Origin: Hippopus hippopus
Lineage: Eukaryota; Mollusca; Bivalvia; Cardiida; Cardiidae
Assembly (NCBI GenBank): GCA_946811185.2
Contig: OX328101.1
Coordinates: 19,638,122 to 19,702,121 of the forward strand
DNA: 64,000 nucleotides
Direction of reading: 5' to 3'
Shown here piece by piece: positions 57,717 through 64,000 of this stretch; the first letter of the stretch is position 1, and every line of letters begins with the position of its first letter. The notes under the pieces were generated by a model. The model was not told the origin of the DNA. It did not search any database and saw only the letters and a list, made by a program, of their open reading frames with translations. Made by a program: the position numbers and the translations under genes.

Positions 57717-57944
57717 TAACCCTTTACCACAAAATTCCGAGTTTTAACGACCTTGAGAAAGAAACCTTTTGAAAACATTGTGGGAAAAAGAGAAAATGCT
57801 GGTAACCAGCATTTTCTCCTTTTCCCACAATGTTTTCTACCCTTTGAATGAAACATCTCATCATTAGCACCACATTTAATTTGTCGTCTGCAAACGCTTT
57901 TAATTTTGGCAAGTTTAAAATTTTGTCGTTTGGTAAAGAGTTAA
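57717..57944 (-). repeat. C element, full
   Basis: TAACCCTTTACCAC to GTTTGGTAAAGAGTTAA; defines both ends of the family. Confidence 0.85.
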
Positions 57945-58145
57945 CCCTTTACTCCTCGCAAGAAAACTTTGACGCCTCCAAATTTAAAGTGTAGGTATTT
58001 GTAGACAGCAATTTCAATGAGGCTCAAGCCATGCAATTTTTCTTTTAGAGATTAGAAAATATTAGCATGAAAAAGGATAAAATGCTGGTAGCCAATATTT
58101 CTCCTTTTTCCTCCACAATGCTTTCAAAAGCAATCTTTCAACATC
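57945..58145 (-). repeat. C element, diverged, in tandem with the previous
   Basis: CCCTTTACTCCTCGC; hairpin reads AAAATGCTGGTAGCCAATAT. Confidence 0.6.
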
Positions 58146-58151
58146 AGTAGC

Positions 58152-58203
58152 TTTTGCCGACAGGTTGGATCAAGATCAGACTGCACAGAACTGTCCGACA
58201 TGT
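58152..58203 (-). repeat. B remnant
   Basis: GATCAAGATCAGACTGCACA then ACTGTCCGACA; collapsed hairpin. Confidence 0.6.
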
Positions 58204-58205
58204 TG

Positions 58206-58462
58206 TGTTATAACATGGCCAAACCCCTTGAAATTGAACTAGACGTGACGCGTCTTTCCTTCATGTCTGTTTCACGTAATAAGCACTCTATTTTATAACA
58301 CGGCCAAACCCCTTGAAATTGAACTAGACGTGACGCGTCATTCCTTCATGTCTGTTTCACGTAATAAGCACTCTATTTTATAACACGGCCAAACCCCTTG
58401 AAATTGAACTAGACGTGACGCGTCTTTCCTCCATGTCTGTTTCACGTAATAAGCACTCTAAT
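58206..58462. repeat. Three-copy 86-bp tandem repeat
   Basis: Units start near 58207, 58293 and 58379 with TTATAACACGGCCAAACCCC and include ACTAGACGTGACGCGTC; nearly identical. Confidence 0.93.
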
Positions 58463-58655
58463 TTTAGTTAACCTGCTAGATTAATCAAATGAAACTTTCA
58501 ACCAGAATGTTTTTATTTCAAAGTTAGTTGGGAGGAGGGGTATCGCCGTATCGGACAGTGTAGATTAAGATCAGACTGCACGTTCTGTGCAGTCTGATCT
58601 TGTTCTACACTGTCCGCAAAAGGTCCTTGAGTCGCGCTAAGCAGCCTACGGGTTA
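58463..58655 (+). repeat. B element
   Basis: Full; TCGCGCTAAGCAGCCTACGG at the right. Confidence 0.83.
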
Positions 58656-58989
58656 AGATGCGACGAACTGATATTCAATACAAGCTATACATTTCACACA
58701 CAGAAACTCTAATCTTTTTACACAAGGCCTCGAAATCAACTACGTTAAAATCGAGTGGTAGAAATTTACAAGTTTAAATGTCATTTTGACAGGTCTGTGT
58801 TGACTGAGGGGTGGAGAGAAGTCAAGCAAGACACCGGCCTGGGTGACAACGGGTTCATTTAGTCATGTGACGATTTTTTAAAACCCTGTCACCTCTTGCA
58901 TTTAATGTACAAAGAGTTTTCGTATTTATTCAGTTATTTATGGATTAACTTATTCGAATTACATTCGATGAAACCGATCAAAATCATCT

Positions 58990-59222
58990 TCTTCTCCTCT
59001 TTCATCATTGTCATCATCATCATCGCCACAATTATCGTCGCAATCATCATCGTCATCATCATCACCTTCTACTTTTCTTCTTCTTCGTTTTCTTCTTCAC
59101 CACAAAATATCATGGGAGTCATCGTCGTCATCATCATCATCATCATCATCCCAATGATCACCATATTCTTCTTCTTCTTCTTCTTCTTCTCTTAAAAAGA
59201 AGAAGAAAAAGAAGAAGAAGAA
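58990..59222. repeat. Trinucleotide (ATC)n/(TTC)n/(AAG)n cluster
   Basis: ATC repeats at 59000-59160, then TTC followed by AAG that can pair as a hairpin. Open frames across it are low-complexity by-products. Confidence 0.93.
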
Positions 59223-59528
59223 AATCGGGTTTTCCTTTATTTTAAGTGGTTCAGCGCACAGAATACATAGGCCAAAATTAAAACAGTAACATAGTCCACG
59301 ATTTGAGTCTTGTTTCCGACCACATTGAATGTTGCAAACATCGTGGCAAAAAAGAGAGATTGATCTGAGAGACATTCAAAATCGTCAGCAGCAGGTATGT
59401 TTCAGACGATAATGGGTTACGTGAATAACGAGAGATGCACGTGTAACATAGCTGATTCGGAACGTAACGTGTGAATTTTAATTACTTTAACGGTAAGGAT
59501 TGACCAACATGTGATTATGAATCACGCT

Positions 59529-59743
59529 TTGATCCTTTAGCATACCACACAATCCCTAAAAAGGCTTCTGAAAACATCGTGAGAAAGGGAGAAAATGCTG
59601 GTAACCAGCATTTTCTCCCTTTCCCGCAATGTTTTATACTCTTTGAAAGACTAACTTCATGCTTTCAGTAACATCTAATTTGTCATCTGCAAAGGTTTTT
59701 AATTTGGATGAGCTCAAGATTACGTCGTGTGGTAAAGAGTTAA
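59529..59743 (-). repeat. C element, full
   Basis: Perfect GAAAATGCTGGTAACCAGC hairpin; ends GTGTGGTAAAGAGTTAAA. Confidence 0.83.
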
Positions 59744-59911
59744 ACGTTATATGACGTTAACGTCACTTAACGTTGATAATGAATCAAACCATCAAACTTT
59801 GTGTTACAAGGAATATTTATCGGCTGTGTTCATGCCATTCCAGTTAACCCGTAGAAGTACCTTTAAGCACAAGCATACTTCCTTCATCAGGTTCTCTCCT
59901 AGTTGCCCAGC

Positions 59912-60210
59912 CCAGTCGGGCTGATAGCTCAGTCGGTAGCGTGTAGGAATTGAGAACAGGGGTTCCCTGGTTCAATCCCCGGCTCGGTCAATGTCTTTCC
60001 CAGGATTGACGTTAGGATCTATTCCTCTCTCACCGCTGACCATTGTTTCGATGATGGTGACGTGGGAAAGCAGCAAAGCAAGTGGCAAGAAAAGAATATT
60101 GTGGGGAGTACTGGTAAAAGAAACTCCAGGAAAGTATGGATAGGTGCACTGGCCGCGGCGATATAACTGAAATATGTTAAAAACGGCGTTTAACACCATA
60201 CAATCAATGA
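59912..60210 (+). mobile_element. SINE, full length
   Basis: Head CTGATAGCTCAGTCGGTAGC and TGGTTCAATCCCC; tail TTTAACACCATACAATC. Confidence 0.83.
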
Positions 60211-60452
60211 AGCGTCTCTTAGTTAAATCGTTGAGAATAAAGCTCATTTAGATGCTTTTGCATACAGCGTAGATTAAGATCAGATCGCACTTTCCGACAC
60301 ACGTGAGATCTTCTCAGCAAGACAACCTTGGCACTTTGATATTAAGGTCTTTTTCACTATGACTGTAAATGACGACTATAATTATTCGACAGTCAAATGA
60401 TACAGAGAACGCTAAAGATATTTTTGTGCCATTCAGGTATTCCAAACAATCA

Positions 60453-60620
60453 CATTTTTAACGATCCTACGAAAGAAAGCCCTTGAAAATATTTTGGGAA
60501 AAGGCCGGGGAAGTGCTGCTTCCCGGCATTTTCTCATAATGTTTTAGAACTATCGTCTGAAGGACGATTCCCATAATTGAGTCAGATTTTAGTTTGTCAT
60601 CTGCAAACTTTCCAACATAG
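60453..60620 (-). repeat. C element with altered core
   Basis: Core is GGGGAAGTGCTGCTTCCCGG, a compensated stem change rather than decay of one arm. Confidence 0.65.
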
Positions 60621-60626
60621 GTCAGT

Positions 60627-60815
60627 TTTAACCCTTTAGCTGCTAAGTGCGACTCAAGTACCCATTGAGGACAGTGTAGATTAAGATCAGACTGCACAGA
60701 ATGTGCAGTCTGATTTTAGATCTATACTGTCCGATAAGGATATGTTTTTCCCGAAAAATACCTATGAAATAGCCAAATTTGGGGTTTTTATCATTGGTTT
60801 GAAAGTTTCAAGGCT
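60627..60815 (-). repeat. B element
   Basis: TTAACCCTTTAGCTGC start; intact hairpin. Confidence 0.82.
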
Positions 60816-60936
60816 TGAATGTCCTCATCTGGTAAAGAGTTTAGCTGTATCACTAACATAAAAGGATTTTGAAACTTCATATTAGATCTAACTGTCTGCG
60901 AGTGATAAGACAATCATTGTTAACCGAGATTAATTA

Positions 60937-61068
60937 TAACCCATTACCAAACAAATTCGGGTTCTTACGAGCCTGAGGTAAAAGGCATTTGAAAACAATG
61001 TGGGAAAAGAAAGTTCCGGTGAGCAGCATTTTCTCCCTTTCGAACAATGTTTTTTACCAAATCAAAGA
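60937..61068 (+). repeat. C element, damaged hairpin
   Basis: AACCCATTACCAAACAAATT; first arm reads AAAGTTCCGGTGAGCAGC. Confidence 0.6.
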
Positions 61069-61310
61069 CGTATACCGTACTATGAGCAGCAACTAATATC
61101 ATGTTTTATTGTATTCCTATCAGTGAATTACTGGGATTTCACAGTGAATAACACCATTAGTGATGATAATTATGGTATCATCACTAGTGACGATATAGTT
61201 TTAGAATATTGGCCGGAACTACGTTTTTCCTATATTGCTCATATTATACCATTCATGATGATTATTAGAATTTAAAAAAAAAAGCTGAATTAGAAATATA
61301 TAATGAATAG

Positions 61311-61464
61311 GATAATCAGCAGGTTGCGTGTGATATTAAAAATATGTCACTCGAATGGGGTTTGTTGCGGTTGAAAAACTCGTCCTTCGGACACGTTTTT
61401 TCAACCGCATCACACCCCATTGTAGTGACAGATTTTCAATATCACACACAACCAGTTGATTATC
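61311..61464. repeat. 154-bp fold-back
   Basis: GATAATCAGCAGGTTGCGTG is mirrored by CACACAACCAGTTGATTATC; inner stem GCGGTTGAAAAACTCGTCC / GGACACG... Confidence 0.8.
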
Positions 61465-61946
61465 TTCTATGTATGCAGTTGCTCTAAATGTAGACAAGAC
61501 TAAAATTTCGTTGTCTGGTGAATAGAAGGGTTCCCTTCAAAAGTCTCTGACTAACTTGTTAAAGGCAATGATGTTGTTGTTGTTATTGTTGTTGTTGATG
61601 ATGATGATAATGATAATAATAAAAATAATGGGGGAACCTATCGTACACCGATTTATTCTTTTATGGTGCGAGGTTATCTTGAAAACCTCTTTTGGAAAGA
61701 AAGGCGTTTACTTAAGAACAGTGATCGTATAGGCTATGTTTATTATTATCCCTCCTTGAGCAGAGAGATACGTGTAAGAAATGATTCCAAGTACATGTGT
61801 ACACTGTACGTGTATTCCAAAAAGATTCAGTTATATCAAATCAAGTTATTTCGACTTTTTTCCCCCCAGATTTATTGGACTGTTATAAAATTTTGTTTTC
61901 TCTTTTCGTATTTCATTGATTACAGTCAATGAAATCTATAAATTAT
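61465..61946. other. No gene; short GTT/GAT trinucleotide tract
   Basis: GTT/GAT/AAT repeats at about 61570-61630; the rest shows nothing recognisable. Confidence 0.5.
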
Positions 61947-62119
61947 TTACGCGTACAAAGGGGATGACGAACTTGCACTCCCAGTGCTGAAAAAGTCTTC
62001 TCTTGTTTTGTCCATTCCAGATCTTAATGAACCCTCAAATCGATGACGTAGTCCACACTTCCGTTCAAAACACGAGTTTCCAGCGTCTAGATAATCAATC
62101 TTATCTTGTTTGACCATGG
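61947..62119 (-). CDS. Possible small ORF or terminal exon, unrecognised
   Basis: From the ATG at 62119 (context CAGCCATGG) it reads MVKQDKIDYLDAGNSCFERK, then a Ser-rich end, with stop at 61947. Charged, non-repetitive and outside the repeats I can name. It could be a terminal exon of a neighbouring minus-strand gene. No homology recognised. Confidence 0.2.
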
Positions 62120-62144
62120 CTGATGACGACCATGATATTGACAA

Positions 62145-64000
62145 GTAAACTCTTTACCTATTTACAATATTTAAGTATGTGCTAGGAAACAGCATTTATC
62201 GCAAAATATCGTTCTTCTATTGATCTGGGTCAATTCGCCCCAAAGACAATTCATCCTGTAGATTATCACCGACTTCCAGCCTTCGATCTGAGAAGCCAAA
62301 GGGTAGCTTCGATGTATTGTTTTGTCCGCTTCCCTTCGCATTATCCCTTGTTTTAGTGTTTCTAGAAATTTCAAAATTTTACCGTCGCACTTTCAGCCAG
62401 TTTTTACTTGTCGCTCTCATCCGAAGGTTAGCTCAGAGACTGATATTATCGTCGACCATCCTGTGTTCCTGTCAGTCCATAGATCGTGCCCTCAAGCATT
62501 TTAGCCATACCAGTGGTTCATGAGAGAAGTTGTCATATAGTAGGTTGCCGGCTTTCGACTTGCTTCGAATAACTACATACAGAAAATTGCTTTGAAATGT
62601 GTTTTGCCGAAATAATACATTTTACACATTCCCATTCATGAAATATGTTTTATTGTCATAAAAGTTCAGAAGTACTTTTTGAACACGCCAGTACTTTGGC
62701 ATGGCATTTGTTGATGTTTCTTTTTTTAAGATTATCCTATCATTTGTTCAACAGTAAGGCCAAAATAGTTATATCATGTGTTTTACGAAAAGGTTTCCCA
62801 TACACTTTTAGTCCTGTTGTAATGCAATTATCATTTATGACAGTGTTCCCACTGGCACAAATTATGGCAAAAATCACATTATAGAGTTGAAATTTACCTA
62901 ACAAGTATTGGCTACACATGAGACCTCAGGTAAGAAAATACATGAATAAATATGATCAAAGTTGGTATTAAACGTAAACAGTTAGATAATTAGACGTGAT
63001 GACAAATAAAAGAGCAACACACATACAAAGCACATCCAATAAGTTCATAATTATCACCGATTTAGTTTTTATCATTATAATTTACAGCAATATAGATGGA
63101 CAGCCGGACTGTGCTTATGAGGACAAATTATAGATAGTTGTGGATATTTTTGTTATTGTTTCTTAACTCACTTTTGCAGCAGCTTTTCTTTACATGCTTC
63201 TGGAAATTTCAAAATTGTACCAATCATCTTTCAGCCGGTTTTATGTGTCCTTAATCTGTTTGTCAGCTAACAAAAATGGACGTTGATTGATAGATAAATG
63301 ATTGTATTCAAGTCGACACCAAGTTTAGTGCAAAGTTTTCATTGATCTTGTTGTAATTTACCTTTCGTGAAAGACACATCTAATTACTTAGTAAATGAGC
63401 ACTCATTAGTTATTCAGTTGACTACACATGTGTATCTCTTCAATTTCATTTGAAAATTAGCGCGATATGATCCACTCTGAAAAGCATGGGGATCTCTAAA
63501 AAGTATGGGGGATCAAAATTAATTGCAAAATGCAAGAAGATCTGATCTCTTTTGATTATATTAAACCCTTTCGATTATATAGTACTGTGCCTCAGTCTGG
63601 TTCATATCTGACAAAAAATCTTACTTTGAAACTTGAAAGACATAACTGTAAATAGAAGTAAAAACGCAAGTCCCTGCATTTATTGGTTACACTCACCTCT
63701 GTCACACTGGCCATGACTTGTATGTTGAAAAACAGATTTTTCCCAAACTGATTATTCATCTTCATTGCCAACAGCTCTGTGTGTAAAGAAATCACTAAAT
63801 CAACATTTTTTGCCATCTTAAAAAAAAGACACAACTGTCTATGTTGTCTGCTATTTGTTTGGGTTTATCCACAAAAAAGTTATCAACTTTTGGAAATTGG
63901 TATTAATAGAAAATAATAAAGTTATGTTGAAATAAATTCATCTTAACAGCTTTGGTATGTACTTGGATGGAAAGGCAATACCTAGGTCATATTTATTTTA
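62145..64000. other. Unassigned sequence at the window end
   Basis: None of the A, B, C or SINE families seen. A motif CTAGAAATTTCAAAATTTTACC near 62360 recurs as CTGGAAATTTCAAAATTGTACC-like sequence near 63200, hinting at an old duplication. Possibly unique intergenic or intronic DNA of a neighbour. Confidence 0.45.

Noticed and set aside
58896..59375. Open frames rich in Ile, Ser, Asp and Glu
   Set aside because: They translate (ATC)n, (TTC)n and (AAG)n simple repeats.

Overview
The window looks like nuclear DNA of a bivalve mollusc. It is A+T-rich, has introns with standard GT/AG junctions, and is crowded with tRNA-derived SINEs, short palindromic transposons and a tandem-core element of a type common in bivalves. 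The bivalve call is inference from repeat style and gene architecture; the species is not proven.

The main content is one large gene on the minus strand, which I can assemble from signal peptide (57367) to stop codon (11814). I find 24 coding exons: a signal-peptide exon; two exons for an unrecognised cysteine-containing N-terminal domain; 18 EGF exons, each exactly 114 nt and phase 1-1; a short four-cysteine EGF-like exon; a transmembrane exon; and a long tail exon. The coding lengths sum to 3411 nt, which is 1136 residues with the frame kept at every junction. The predicted protein is a type I receptor with calcium-binding, Notch/fibropellin-style EGF modules. Its 263-residue cytoplasmic tail has 15 tyrosines, including NPxY, YxxL/I and YxN motifs, so adhesion, engulfment or tyrosine-kinase-linked signalling is plausible.

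Layout: 1-11.8 kb holds repeats downstream of the gene. 11.8-16.9 kb holds the tail, transmembrane and juxtamembrane exons. 18.4-30.9 kb holds nine diverged EGF modules (EGF10-18) in long introns. 33.3-38.1 kb holds the other nine: a compact array of eight near-identical modules (33.9-38.1 kb) followed by slightly diverged EGF9. That interval also contains one dead exon and one truncated exon, which shows recent birth and death of modules. 41.6-43.5 kb holds the N-terminal domain. 43.5-57.3 kb is a 13.8 kb first intron containing a 7.1 kb fold-back element. 57.3-57.6 kb holds the first coding exon and a TATA-like promoter. 57.6-64 kb is repeats and unassigned sequence.

Repeat families defined here: A (about 265 bp, ends like AGCATGGCTC, core palindrome GCGCAGGCTGACC); B (about 200 bp, core GATCAGACTGCAC / GTGCAGTCTGATC); C (about 220 bp, core AGAAAATGCTGG / CCAGCATTTTCT); G (about 190 bp, core TTCTGATTGGCTAAACCA); P (about 270 bp, ends in GGCTTGCAACACGCG, two cores like that of A); H (about 130 bp fold-back). 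Repeat boundaries are read by eye and may be off by several bases. No alignment or transcript data were available.
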